Assembly (NCBI RefSeq): GCF_003634825.1
Contig: NZ_RBXD01000001.1
Span: forward strand, 394,501 to 458,500
Direction: 5' to 3'
DNA length: 64,000 nucleotides
Source: Flavobacterium sp. 123
GTDB taxonomy: Bacteria; Bacteroidota; Bacteroidia; Flavobacteriales; Flavobacteriaceae
Position numbers and translations under genes: made by a program. Positions 11,001 to 18,328 of this stretch are shown in pieces. Positions within the stretch are counted from its first letter, which is position 1; each line of letters starts with the position of its first letter. Below the pieces are notes generated by a model, which did not search any database, was not told the DNA's origin, and was given only the letters and a program-made list of their open reading frames with translations.

Positions 11001-11081
11001 CGGCATTTCAATGCTATTGGTAGTAAGATGATTGTTGCTACTGAATTAGCTGATGTTGAGGATTATGCTTTGAGTAAATAA
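8052..11081 (+). CDS. Type III restriction enzyme, Res subunit (helicase-endonuclease)
   Basis: 1009 residues. Visible in order: Q-motif-like start LNYQQEAIEAI, Walker A ETGTGKT at about 98-104, motif II DEPQ at about 230-233 (typical of type III Res, in place of DEAD), SATHR near 256, motif VI QEIGRGLRLCV near 566-575, and a C-terminal PD-(D/E)xK nuclease: PDW at about 940 and ESKG at about 960-963. All catalytic signatures look intact. Res uses ATP to move or signal along DNA and cuts about 25-27 bp from the Mod site. It follows mod directly, as in known type III pairs. Confidence 0.92.
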   Translation: MKIQFDSTLNYQQEAIEAIVDIFSGQEKCDSNFTVYSPEFLAKQQNIGFTDIGYGNRLLLTEGQILENTQKIQLSNGLKPSTRAEIDRKHLDFTVEMETGTGKTYVYLRSIVELYKKYGFSKHIIVVPSIPIKEGVYKSLQITKEHLRELYDNINYNFFVYDSSKLNEVRDFATNDRLEIMVINIDAFAKSFDNPDDLKKTANIIHRYNDSLGYKPLDLIKNTNPVVFIDEPQTTISTPIRKKAIQSLNPLAIVKYSATHRKDEKINMMYKLDAVDAYEKKLVKQIEVGSVQTEGINNNAYIRLVEVKVSKGFPVAKLELDIFKNGSISRKTVLVKQNEDLEQITDRAEYEGYIIKDIYAVAGNEYIDFTSKDEVIKLGEAIGNVDDKQIKTALIRKTIEEHLNKELVLNPQGIKVLSLFFIDSVGKYRQYDEDGNVANGEYAEIFEKEYLKLIAKPKYASLFGEIKDVEVEANQVHNGYFSIDKKAKKSNSKDKYEYFKDTKGNTNADEDTYNLIMRDKEMLLSFDSKLRFIFSHSALKEGWDNPNVFQICTLKDAGGSEIRRRQEIGRGLRLCVNQSGERVYGHEVNTLTVMATETYAEFVDNFQKEIEKETGITFGILEKHSFGNIVVEINDEDTVYLGQEKSEELFKHLVSQGYIDAKGKVQDKLKIDLKNETVDIPEEFKEQEHVLNQIISTLKETAGRLEIKNGADKKLVTVNKRILDSPEFRELWEKVKFKTTFSVNFDSDSLVKECINAINDRLKITRGKLIYTKASISINAGGVDATISPNSETTSIKDEVERLPDIVSYLQNETQLTRKSIVTILTGINKLDYFKINPQKFIEGCIDIINEQMNLHIIDGISYKKIGDAEYYEQELFENKELFGYMKSNLKESSKSPYNYVVYDSNVESNLAKQFENSDNISVYAKLPDWFKIDTPLGTYNPDWAIMWKDQDDEKLYFVVESKGSTGLFDLRPKEAGKIKCGKRHFNAIGSKMIVATELADVEDYALSK

Positions 11082-11084
11082 AAA

Positions 11085-11309
11085 ATGGATATTAGAGCTT
11101 TTTTAGATTATGATACACCCCCATGCTCGAGAGCAAATGGGCATTTTCAAGTTATTGAACTAATTGAACTAAAGGATGAAAATGAAATTGATATTTCACA
11201 TCTTGCTACTAACGGAAGAATTTACACTAGTATAGAAGAATTAAGACGACAATTAGATATGGCGTATGGAATGCCTATAAGTCAAATTGACGTTATTGAA
11301 GAAGATTAA
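11085..11309 (+). CDS. Small acidic protein at the end of the type III restriction operon
   Basis: 74 residues starting 3 bases after the res stop, so probably in the same transcript. It is acidic (ends IDVIEED), with one predicted helix (SIEELRRQLDMAYGMP) and no signal peptide, membrane segment or nucleotide-binding motif. It carries a Cys-Ser pair near residue 14. I do not recognise the family. Possible roles are a regulator or small subunit of the restriction complex; this is inference from position only. Confidence 0.55.
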   Translation: MDIRAFLDYDTPPCSRANGHFQVIELIELKDENEIDISHLATNGRIYTSIEELRRQLDMAYGMPISQIDVIEED

Positions 11310-11422
11310 ATTAAATTCTCGTTTTTTTTAATGAGAAAATCAATTTAGTATTTGACCTTTTACAGCAGAAAATAATAAGCCTTGTGAATCTAACTAAAAA
11401 CCAAAAATATTAAATCAAAAAA

Positions 11423-12622
11423 ATGAATAGTACAAACCCTTTTGAAAGCGAATTAGTTAATTGGAAAAATTTATTTCAAGATTGTAATATTAACTTCTTA
11501 ATTGGCTCTGGACTGTCAAATCCTTTTTTCGGAACATTAGGTCAAATTGAAGTTTGGTTAACAAAACTAGAGGAAAACCATTCAATTGAACAAGATTTAA
11601 AAGATTTCATAAAAGCTTCATTATATGGGAGTTATTATCAAGTGGCAATGAGAGATAATGTCGATGTATACAAAGCTAAAGATTTGGAAGATATTATTGT
11701 TGAAAAACCTAGTACTAAGAATGAAATGCTGTCGAATACATATAAGGGCTACAAGGATTTTTTAAGAACATTAAATCAGATACTATATAATAGAAGAAGT
11801 AATACTGTAAATAAACAAGTCAATCTTTTCACAACTAATATTGACATTTTTTTTGAGAAAGTTATTGATGATTTAAACCTGCATTATAATGATGGCTTTA
11901 ATGGTATTTTTAGAAAAAGATTTAGCTTAAGCAATTTTAAAAAATCATTTTATCAAAAAAGTTTACATTATGACAATATTGCTGAAATACCAGTTTATAA
12001 TTTATTAAAAATACACGGCTCGATTACTTGGCGATTAGTTGGTTCAGAAATTCAATTTAAAGGCATAGCATTAATAAAGTCTATAAATGAATTGCTAAAT
12101 GAATCTGAATTGTTAGATATAGTACAATTGGATAATGATATTTGGAATTTAGAAGAAAGATGTACTACAATTGATGATATAATTAAAGAAGCTGAGAAAT
12201 TAAAATCGATACCAGACGTTTCCGAATTTATTAATGAGTACGAAAAATTGCAAGTAGTAAATCCTACTAAAGAAAAATTCAAGGATACTACTTTTAATAA
12301 AACCTACTATGAAATGTTACGTCTTTATGCAAATGAACTTGAAAAAGAAAATTCAATATTATATATTATGGGATTTTCAATGGCTGATGAACATATAAGG
12401 GACATTACTTTTAGAGCAATCAAATCAAACCCCACATTGAAGGTTTTTATTTGTTCATATACTGAAAGTGCTAGTGATATAATTGCAAACTTAAAATCAG
12501 ACAACGTAGATTTGAAAGACTTTCATAATGTCGAATTAATAAACCCATTTGATGGTTTTACAATTCATAAGTTTAATGAGCATATACTTTTTCCTCTTTT
12601 ACAAAGTATTAAAACTAATTAA
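11423..12622 (+). CDS. SIR2-family NADase-like protein of a SIR2-HerA defence system
   Basis: 399 residues. The SIR2 fold signatures are NFLIGSGLSNP at about residues 24-34 (nucleotide-binding glycine loop), FTTNIDIFFEK near 135-145, and KIHGSITW near 196-203 with the catalytic His. A late strand LYIMGFSMADEHI near 312-324 completes the Rossmann core. Known SIR2 defence proteins hydrolyse NAD+ on infection and stop cell growth. The next gene, 2 bases away, encodes a HerA-like ATPase, the partner in SIR2-HerA (also called Nezha). A 113-base gap separates it from the restriction operon, so it may have its own promoter. No transmembrane segment is seen. Confidence 0.85.
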   Translation: MNSTNPFESELVNWKNLFQDCNINFLIGSGLSNPFFGTLGQIEVWLTKLEENHSIEQDLKDFIKASLYGSYYQVAMRDNVDVYKAKDLEDIIVEKPSTKNEMLSNTYKGYKDFLRTLNQILYNRRSNTVNKQVNLFTTNIDIFFEKVIDDLNLHYNDGFNGIFRKRFSLSNFKKSFYQKSLHYDNIAEIPVYNLLKIHGSITWRLVGSEIQFKGIALIKSINELLNESELLDIVQLDNDIWNLEERCTTIDDIIKEAEKLKSIPDVSEFINEYEKLQVVNPTKEKFKDTTFNKTYYEMLRLYANELEKENSILYIMGFSMADEHIRDITFRAIKSNPTLKVFICSYTESASDIIANLKSDNVDLKDFHNVELINPFDGFTIHKFNEHILFPLLQSIKTN

Positions 12623-12624
12623 TT

Positions 12625-14469
12625 ATGAAAGAGGATTTACAAAAAGATTCAATTTTCAAAGTTGGAAAAGTAACTTCTGTTGAAGGAAGAACAATCAAAA
12701 TAGAAGTTGATAAAGCAAAAAACAGTTCGCATCTTTTGTACAATGGAGAAACAATTAGAAATATTTCTGTAAATAGTTATATTAAAATTACAAAAGGGTT
12801 TGTCAAAATAATAGGTAAGGTTGACGGTGAATTCATTATTGAAGATAAAATCTATTTAGATAAAAATTATACTAGTGAAAGGAAAAAAATCAAAAGAGTC
12901 CTTATTGTTCGGTTGATGGGTTTCTTCAGTAGTAAAGGTTTTGAAAGAGGAATTAAAGAACTTCCATTAATTAATAATGAATGTTTTTTGTTAGATAAAC
13001 AGGAATTTCAAGAAGTTCATAAATTCGTAAAAAAGGGTGATTTGCCATTAGTAGTTGGTACACTTACTCACGAGTCGGGACAAACAGTTGAAATTGGAAT
13101 TAGTGAATTATTTGCAAGTCACATAGGTATTTTTGGGAATACGGGAAGCGGAAAATCATATACTCTAGCAAAAATTTACAATAAACTATTTACAATATTT
13201 GAAAAAGAGCCTAAATTTAATAAGAACGCTAAATTTTTATTGTTTGATTTCAATGGAGAATATAATAGTGATAACAGCATAATACCAAATAAGAAGGTAT
13301 ACAACCTCTCGACAAGAAGTCATACACATAAAGATAGATTAGTATTCAACGAAACTGATTTACTTGATAAAGAATTATTTTCAATACTTGCAAATGCGAC
13401 TGAGAAAACACAAAAGCCTTTTATTTCAAGAACAATTGATTTCTACAAAAAAACATTAAGTACAGATAAAGGTATTGAGTATTTTAAAAATGTTTTTCGT
13501 AAAAGAGTAATAGAAGTCTATAAAATGGCAGACAAGGAAAAAGCTTTTTTACTTTTAGATTATTTTAAAAGCATTATACCTCCAATCTACGATGAATATG
13601 GTATTGAGATTGACCCTGCATCAGATGTTGATTTTCATAATAGAAGTCAAGAATTTACTTTAAATGGTGTTTTTTTACGTACAAATCCAGAAGTTATTAA
13701 AAAGACATTACTTTATGAATCTGTATCGAATTATGAATTTCCTATTAATTTTATTTCTAAGATAATTCACTTTCTGTATTTCCAACTTGTGTATGATGTT
13801 CTTAGTAATCGAGCACAAAATGAACATATTGCTCCTGTAATTAATAAGTTAAATAGTTTTCATAAAGACATTGAAAAAGTAATAGAAATCAAAAGTGAAG
13901 AAGAAGCTGATTTTTGGGATAATAATTTTTTTTGTGTAGTTAATTTAAATGAAACTAATACTTATTTAAAAAAGACAATTCCATTATTAGTTTCCTTCAA
14001 ACTATATGCAGAACATAAAAAAAGTAATTCAAAAAAGAAAGAAAAATCATTGAATATCATTATAGATGAGGCACATAATATTTTATCATATGCTTCTGAT
14101 AGAGAAAGTGAAACGTGGAAAGATTATCGACTTGAAACATTTGAAGAGATAATAAAAGAAGGTAGAAAGTTCGGAGTATTTTTAACAATTGCAAGTCAAA
14201 GGCCTTCGGATATATCTTCAACGATTATTTCTCAACTACATAATTTCTTTTTGCATAGATTAATTAACAACAATGATATTATAGCAGTAGAAAAAACTAT
14301 TTCATATTTGGACAAAGTATCCTTTGAATCGTTACCTATTTTACCAACTGGAACTTGTGTTATAGCTGGACAGTGTATTCAAGTTCCTGTAATGGTTGAC
14401 ATATCTGAAATGGATAAAAAGTTTGAGCCTGATAATAAAACAATAAAACTAGTTTCGAATTGGATATAA
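12625..14469 (+). CDS. HerA-like ATPase (DUF87/FtsK-HerA superfamily), partner of SIR2
   Basis: 614 residues. The N-terminal 100 residues are a small beta-rich domain like the HAS-barrel of HerA. Walker A GNTGSGKS is at about 171-178, a Walker B-like hydrophobic strand with DEAH at about 481-484, and the following ASQRPSDIS resembles the sensor loop of HerA/VirD4 ATPases. HerA proteins form hexamers that move along DNA; in SIR2-HerA systems the hexamer joins with SIR2 and is needed for immunity. It starts 2 bases after the SIR2 stop, so the two are translated from one message. Confidence 0.87.
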   Translation: MKEDLQKDSIFKVGKVTSVEGRTIKIEVDKAKNSSHLLYNGETIRNISVNSYIKITKGFVKIIGKVDGEFIIEDKIYLDKNYTSERKKIKRVLIVRLMGFFSSKGFERGIKELPLINNECFLLDKQEFQEVHKFVKKGDLPLVVGTLTHESGQTVEIGISELFASHIGIFGNTGSGKSYTLAKIYNKLFTIFEKEPKFNKNAKFLLFDFNGEYNSDNSIIPNKKVYNLSTRSHTHKDRLVFNETDLLDKELFSILANATEKTQKPFISRTIDFYKKTLSTDKGIEYFKNVFRKRVIEVYKMADKEKAFLLLDYFKSIIPPIYDEYGIEIDPASDVDFHNRSQEFTLNGVFLRTNPEVIKKTLLYESVSNYEFPINFISKIIHFLYFQLVYDVLSNRAQNEHIAPVINKLNSFHKDIEKVIEIKSEEEADFWDNNFFCVVNLNETNTYLKKTIPLLVSFKLYAEHKKSNSKKKEKSLNIIIDEAHNILSYASDRESETWKDYRLETFEEIIKEGRKFGVFLTIASQRPSDISSTIISQLHNFFLHRLINNNDIIAVEKTISYLDKVSFESLPILPTGTCVIAGQCIQVPVMVDISEMDKKFEPDNKTIKLVSNWI

Positions 14470-14523
14470 ACACATTTTGTGTAATCCTTAGTGGAATAAA
14501 AAACCTATTTTGAAGTTGCTGTT

Positions 14524-14949
14524 TTAAATTAGCAACAATTTTAATTCTTTATCATAAATCATTTTAAAACCATTTTGTAATTTGTGATATTCATAAAAAG
14601 GTTTCGTTAATCTTCTATAGCCTTCAGGTAAACTAGTGTCAAGCATACCTATTAAATATTGGTCTTTATCAATCAGGTGCACAAGAAAATATGTTGTAGT
14701 GTTGCCTGAAAAATAATATTTATTTTTTTGACGAGGATTCTTTTGAATTATTGAAAATTTTATAAGTTGATTTATTAATGTATCTACTAAGTATAAAGGT
14801 TCAATATTTTTGATATCAATATTTTCTTCTTTTCCGTTTTTTCTAATTGTAATATAATCATTGTCGGACACACCAGATACTCTGATAATTTCGTTATTTA
14901 TAGCATCAACAACTAAACTTCCAATTCTTAATTCTTCTATTTCTACCAT
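14524..14949 (-). CDS. Phage/mobile-element hypothetical protein
   Basis: 141 residues. The N-terminus VEIEELRIGSLV and the C-terminus with HKLQNGFKMIYDKELKL match a widespread pattern in small proteins of Bacteroidota prophages and elements (start ...ELRIGNLV, end ...HQLQNLYFALTGKEL). The function of that group is unknown to me. It is convergent with the HerA gene, 54 bases away, and lies downstream of the XRE regulator gene with a 20-base gap, so the two are probably transcribed together. Confidence 0.65.
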   Translation of the reverse strand: MVEIEELRIGSLVVDAINNEIIRVSGVSDNDYITIRKNGKEENIDIKNIEPLYLVDTLINQLIKFSIIQKNPRQKNKYYFSGNTTTYFLVHLIDKDQYLIGMLDTSLPEGYRRLTKPFYEYHKLQNGFKMIYDKELKLLLI

Positions 14950-14969
14950 AATTATTTATGTAATATTCA

Positions 14970-15251
14970 TTAATTTTTATTTCCGTTAAGAACTTTAAGA
15001 CTTTTTTCAAGCAATTTTTTAGCCTCGTCGATTTCCATTTGAGAAACAGCAGTACCTTTTGTTGGAATAAACATTTCTCTAATATCAACATCTAAAGCTT
15101 CAGCTATCTGCAATAACAAATGTATTGTAGGTAAATTTTTTTCTGAGTTAATATTACTTATCGTAGTCATTGACACCCCAACTTTACTTGCCAAATCTTC
15201 ACGGCTCATTCCTTTTTGAGTCATCAACTCCTTTAGTCTTAGAATTTCCAT
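14970..15251 (-). CDS. XRE-family helix-turn-helix regulator
   Basis: 93 residues. Residues 5-60 form a Cro/C1-type HTH: LKELMTQKGMSREDLASKVGVS, then TTISNINSEK, then the helix LLLQIAEALDVDIREMF. The C-terminal 30 residues are helical and may serve in dimer formation. It is divergent from the gene at 15384, and the 132-base space between them holds repeated AATGAAGTA blocks, so it probably represses its own and the divergent promoter. It likely controls the element genes on both sides. Confidence 0.88.
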   Translation of the reverse strand: MEILRLKELMTQKGMSREDLASKVGVSMTTISNINSEKNLPTIHLLLQIAEALDVDIREMFIPTKGTAVSQMEIDEAKKLLEKSLKVLNGNKN

Positions 15252-15310
15252 ACTTATACTTTTTTACAAATATAGCAAAAATAAAGTATAGCTTAACTTT
15301 TTAAAAAATA

Positions 15311-15373
15311 AATGAAGTATTATTTGTTTTTTAATAAAACAATGCTTTACTTTGTATTGTATTAATGAAGTAA
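15311..15373. promoter_or_regulatory. Divergent promoter region with AATGAAGTA direct repeats
   Basis: AATGAAGTA occurs at 15311-15319 and at 15364-15372, flanking a possible Bacteroidota promoter for the gene at 15384: TTTG at 15323-15326, a 20-base spacer, and TTACTTTG at 15347-15354 (one mismatch to TAnnTTTG). The repeats are candidate operators for the XRE protein at 14970-15251. Confidence 0.4.
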
Positions 15374-15383
15374 CACTTGATTT

Positions 15384-15707
15384 ATGAAAGCAACTGAATT
15401 TAAATCCGAAATTAAAGATATCAAAGAAAATTTGAGAGGTTTAACTCTTCAGTTAGTTACTAAAAATGGTTATAGACCATATTTTAACCTAAAAGAGTTT
15501 GGTAATGCAATCTTAGAAGAAGAGCAAAAAGGAAATGATTTTCGTATCAACCAAGTTTGGACTAAAGCTGGAATCGTTGGAACGAAATCAATTAAAGCTC
15601 TTGCTGAATTAATCAAATCAGAAACAATTACTGCTATACAATTTGAAAGCTTTTTCAATTTCAGTACAACAGAACAATACATCAGAAGCTTTGGAGCATT
15701 AGACTAA
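15384..15707 (+). CDS. Hypothetical element protein
   Basis: 107 residues, soluble, helical, with no motif that I recognise. It begins downstream of the XRE-controlled divergent promoter region and ends 18 bases before the next gene on the same strand, so the two probably form an operon. The segment FRINQVWTKAGIVGTKSIKAL could be a helix-turn-helix but the match is weak. Confidence 0.6.
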   Translation: MKATEFKSEIKDIKENLRGLTLQLVTKNGYRPYFNLKEFGNAILEEEQKGNDFRINQVWTKAGIVGTKSIKALAELIKSETITAIQFESFFNFSTTEQYIRSFGALD

Positions 15708-15725
15708 CACTTAAAAAAGAAAAAC

Positions 15726-16037
15726 ATGGAAACTACAACAAGAACAATGGAAATAGCTCAAACAATTTTAGACCAAATTAAATATGCTGACAGAAGTGCC
15801 TTAATGGCTTGGGGAGCTAAAAACTTTTCAGCAATCAGTGAAAGTAAAGATTATGAAGGTGGACTAGCTTTTCAAGTCAGTGGTTTAGTTCATAAGGGAT
15901 GGGTGAAAGTTTGTCTAAGATGGGTTGATGATTACACAATAATATTCATCAATAAAAATCGTGAAGTAGTTAAAACTTTTGAAGGAGCTTATTGTGATAT
16001 GTTAGTTGAGGTTATTGATTGGATTGAAGGTAGGTAA
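15726..16037 (+). CDS. Conserved hypothetical protein typical of Bacteroidota elements
   Basis: 103 residues. The pattern LMAWGAKNF, GGLAFQVSGLVHKGWVKVCLRWVDDY and a C-terminal CDMLVEVIDWI recurs, in my recollection, in small proteins of plasmids and integrated elements of this phylum. Function unknown. It is the second gene of the operon that starts at 15384. Confidence 0.65.
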   Translation: METTTRTMEIAQTILDQIKYADRSALMAWGAKNFSAISESKDYEGGLAFQVSGLVHKGWVKVCLRWVDDYTIIFINKNREVVKTFEGAYCDMLVEVIDWIEGR

Positions 16038-16053
16038 TTCCTTTTTTGACTTG

Positions 16054-16093
16054 TCCGTTTTAGAATTAGACCATGGTTCTTTTCTAAAACGGA
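16054..16093. repeat. 12-bp perfect inverted repeat upstream of the serine recombinase
   Basis: TCCGTTTTAGAA (16054-16065) and TTCTAAAACGGA (16082-16093) are exact inverted repeats around a 16-base centre. A related partial copy, CGGACTCTAAAAC, lies at 16144-16156. The position between the gene at 15726 and the recombinase makes it a candidate recombination (res-like) site, an operator or a transcription terminator; it has no clear T-run. Confidence 0.55.
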
Positions 16094-16188
16094 AGTTGAA
16101 AGTGAAAACCCAACAAAACCGATTATAATGTTTTAAAACAATTCGGACTCTAAAACTAAAACAAAATTCAACCTAAATACCTAATATT

Positions 16189-16818
16189 ATGAAATACTAT
16201 TTTTATTCTCGCACATCAACTGTCCTTCAAAATTCTGCTAGACAAATCGAATCATTTAAATCGCATGAGGGATTTGATACTTCTAGATTGTTTGTTGAAA
16301 GGATTCAAGGAAATGTTCCATTTATGGAAAGACCAGAAGCAGTAAAGATGTTTGATGAAATTACAAATCAATCTGAAAGATGTACAGTAGTGGTAGACTC
16401 AACGGATAGACTTGGAAGAAATTTATTGGATATTTTGAATACAATATCTGTCTTCAAAAAAAATTATATCAATTTGAAATCTTTAAAAGAAGGATTTTCG
16501 ACTTTTTTAGACAATGGTGAAGAAAACCCGATGGCAAATCTAGTTATTTCAGTTATGGGGTCAATCGGTGAGCTAAGTCGTAATCAAATCAAATCTAGGA
16601 GCATGGAAGGGATTAAAGTCGCTCAGGCACTTGGTAAATTTGCTGGTAGAAAGATTGGAGCAGTTCAGACAGATGAAAAACTCTTACAACGTCACCAAAC
16701 CGTTATGAAAAAATTACAGAAAGGTTTATCGATAAGAGAAATTAGTGAGATTACAGGAGCTTCAAGTGCCACAATAATAAAAGTAAAAAAGGTTTTGACA
16801 AAAAGACTGTTAATTTAA
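16189..16818 (+). CDS. Serine recombinase (resolvase/invertase family)
   Basis: 209 residues, the usual size of small serine recombinases. The N-terminal catalytic domain reads FYSRTSTVLQNSARQI, with the catalytic serine at residue 10 and the conserved Arg at 8; a further VVDSTDRLGRNLLDIL segment near 70-85 gives the catalytic Asp-Arg pair. The long helix (about 105-135) and a C-terminal HTH (GLSIREISEITGASSATIIKVKK is its region, about 180-203) bind DNA. It probably acts on the inverted repeat 96 bases upstream, or inverts or resolves the element. Tyrosine integrases were not found in the window. Confidence 0.9.
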   Translation: MKYYFYSRTSTVLQNSARQIESFKSHEGFDTSRLFVERIQGNVPFMERPEAVKMFDEITNQSERCTVVVDSTDRLGRNLLDILNTISVFKKNYINLKSLKEGFSTFLDNGEENPMANLVISVMGSIGELSRNQIKSRSMEGIKVAQALGKFAGRKIGAVQTDEKLLQRHQTVMKKLQKGLSIREISEITGASSATIIKVKKVLTKRLLI

Positions 16819-17505
16819 TTTTTCAAAGCTTCTAATAACAGGATAATCAGAAAAATTAGTGCAGAAAAACATTCTTTGAAATGTGGGGTTGAGAACTATT
16901 TCTCTCAATTAGGGCAATCTGATTTTTATTCTCATTTTATTATATCAGAATATACCCTAGTGAGTCTTAAATATTAGACAAAGCAAATATGGTGTACAGT
17001 GTGGCTTGAATCAAGAGCTTAATTATCTTGTAAGACATCCTTGGCGATACTGTAACTCGCAAGCAAAATTTAAATTTCATATGTTATGAAGGTTTAAACA
17101 TTAGCCCACAGTTTCAAAGAACAGGCACAAATTTAATTTTTTGAAAGAACAATTGAACTTTTTTTTATATTTTTTTTCAAATTAATCCATTTCGTACACT
17201 TAACTCTGAATGTTAAGTCTAGGAGATTTTAATATAAAACCTCCCATTTCCTAATTACTAAAACCTATTCTCCAGAGAATCCATGACTCCACTTTAAAAT
17301 AGGTATTTAAAAAATGTACACCTACGATTAGGTGTTTAAACATATTTTTATTTTTAAATCAACATTTTAAATATTATTGCTTTTCCAGAATTATCCAAAA
17401 TCACTTCATAGAATCCAAAATCGCCAAAATTTTTTTTGGATTTTTTTCGAGTAAAAAAAATCGACTTATTATCTTCTCTTGAGATATTTATACTAAAAGA
17501 GAAAT
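16819..17505. other. 687-base non-coding stretch with several inverted repeats
   Basis: No open frame with protein character was found. The first 300 bases are less AT-rich than their surroundings and hold possible stems, for example CTTGGCGA (17040-17047) with TCGCAAG (17058-17064). The second half holds GGAG-TTTT/AAAA-CTCC (17222-17244), ATTCTC-CA-GAGAAT (17267-17280) nested in ACCTATT (17263-17269)/AATAGGT (17298-17304), and ACACCTA-CGAT-TAGGTGT (17318-17335). It may contain a small RNA, a control region or an origin. Confidence 0.4.
17318..17335. repeat. Inverted repeat ACACCTA-CGAT-TAGGTGT
   Basis: Two exact 7-base arms around a 4-base loop, 170 bases before the gene at 17506 and close to other stems that share the CCTA/TAGG core. 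Operator or replication-type repeat are both possible. Confidence 0.45.
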
Positions 17506-17979
17506 ATGGAACAAAATGATTTAATTAGCATACCACCAAGTGTATTAGACCAACTTAAAAAAAACGTAAACAAGTACATCCTAAAAGACAAAAAACCATT
17601 CGGTTTTGATGAAGCGTTGAGGTATATAGCACTAGAAAAAGCAACAAAGTCACAATTAGCAAAGCTTAATTCATTTTCAAATCATCATTCACTATCCAAT
17701 GATGAAGACAAACAGAAAATTGAGATATTGGATAGAATGATTGTATTTGCTCAGAATTGGACAAAACAGGATAATAGAAAAAAAGAGTTATCAAATAAAA
17801 TCAGAACCACTACAGCCCATCCAACTGGAGCATCCACAAAAAACCAATCTGGAAGAAAAGTTGACAGACTTCAGCCCAGTCTTTCATCCGTAAAACTATA
17901 TACAACGAAACAAATTAAAGACAAAGGATTAATGAATGAATGTTTTAGGATTATTGAAATTATTAAACTGATAAATTAA
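17506..17979 (+). CDS. Hypothetical soluble protein of the accessory region
   Basis: 157 residues, Lys- and Asn-rich, without signal peptide or membrane segment. Residues 1-60 look helical (LDQLKKNVNKYILKDKKPF), and residues 65-110 form a basic helical region with LDRMIVFAQNWTKQ. A low-complexity, basic middle (about 110-130) suggests nucleic-acid contact, but this is a guess. No family recognised. It stands alone behind a long stretch with inverted repeats; a replication or mobilisation accessory role is possible. Confidence 0.5.
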   Translation: MEQNDLISIPPSVLDQLKKNVNKYILKDKKPFGFDEALRYIALEKATKSQLAKLNSFSNHHSLSNDEDKQKIEILDRMIVFAQNWTKQDNRKKELSNKIRTTTAHPTGASTKNQSGRKVDRLQPSLSSVKLYTTKQIKDKGLMNECFRIIEIIKLIN

Positions 17980-18328
17980 ATCAGATGTCAAAGTCATTTA
18001 AATAGTATGATATTTTGAGAAAATATTTGACGACACTATCCTTTCTTGGTCTAGTAACCCATGATATTTCTTATTATTAGCATCTTTTCTTTCTTTTAAA
18101 TCCTTTGGCAAGTTCTCGCAACTGGTTATAAAAAATAATAAAGTTAGCAATAAATATAATTTTCTTATTTTCCTGTTTTTTTACAACGACCACGTTTTTG
18201 AATCTTTGGTTTTTCTAATAGGTTATCTTTTTTAAATAATTAAATAGGTGTAATATCTTTTATAGAGTAAATTCATTTTTGTAATTGATTTATATACTTC
18301 AATTAAATCGTTTAATCTCTTTATCTTA
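17980..18328. other. 349-base stretch between convergent accessory genes
   Basis: Apart from the lipoprotein-like minus-strand frame at 17998-18171 and a short Lys/Arg-rich frame end just upstream of it on that strand, I see only AT-rich sequence. Confidence 0.35.
17998..18171 (-). pseudogene. Lipoprotein-like frame without an ATG start
   Basis: The minus strand encodes a basic start KIRK, a hydrophobic run of leucines and phenylalanines, a lipobox ITSC, and then a short polar tail of about 40 residues ending at a TAA (17998-18000). That is the layout of a small lipoprotein. No ATG or GTG precedes the signal sequence; the frame opens after a TAA just upstream, and the only candidate is an internal TTG. 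Either it starts at TTG or it is a decayed remnant. A further short frame end, rich in Lys and Arg, lies just upstream at about 18173-18247. Confidence 0.35.

Noticed and set aside
14524..15251. XRE gene and its downstream partner as a toxin-antitoxin pair
   Set aside because: The 141-residue protein matches a common phage-type hypothetical pattern with no toxin motif; the pair more likely serves element control.
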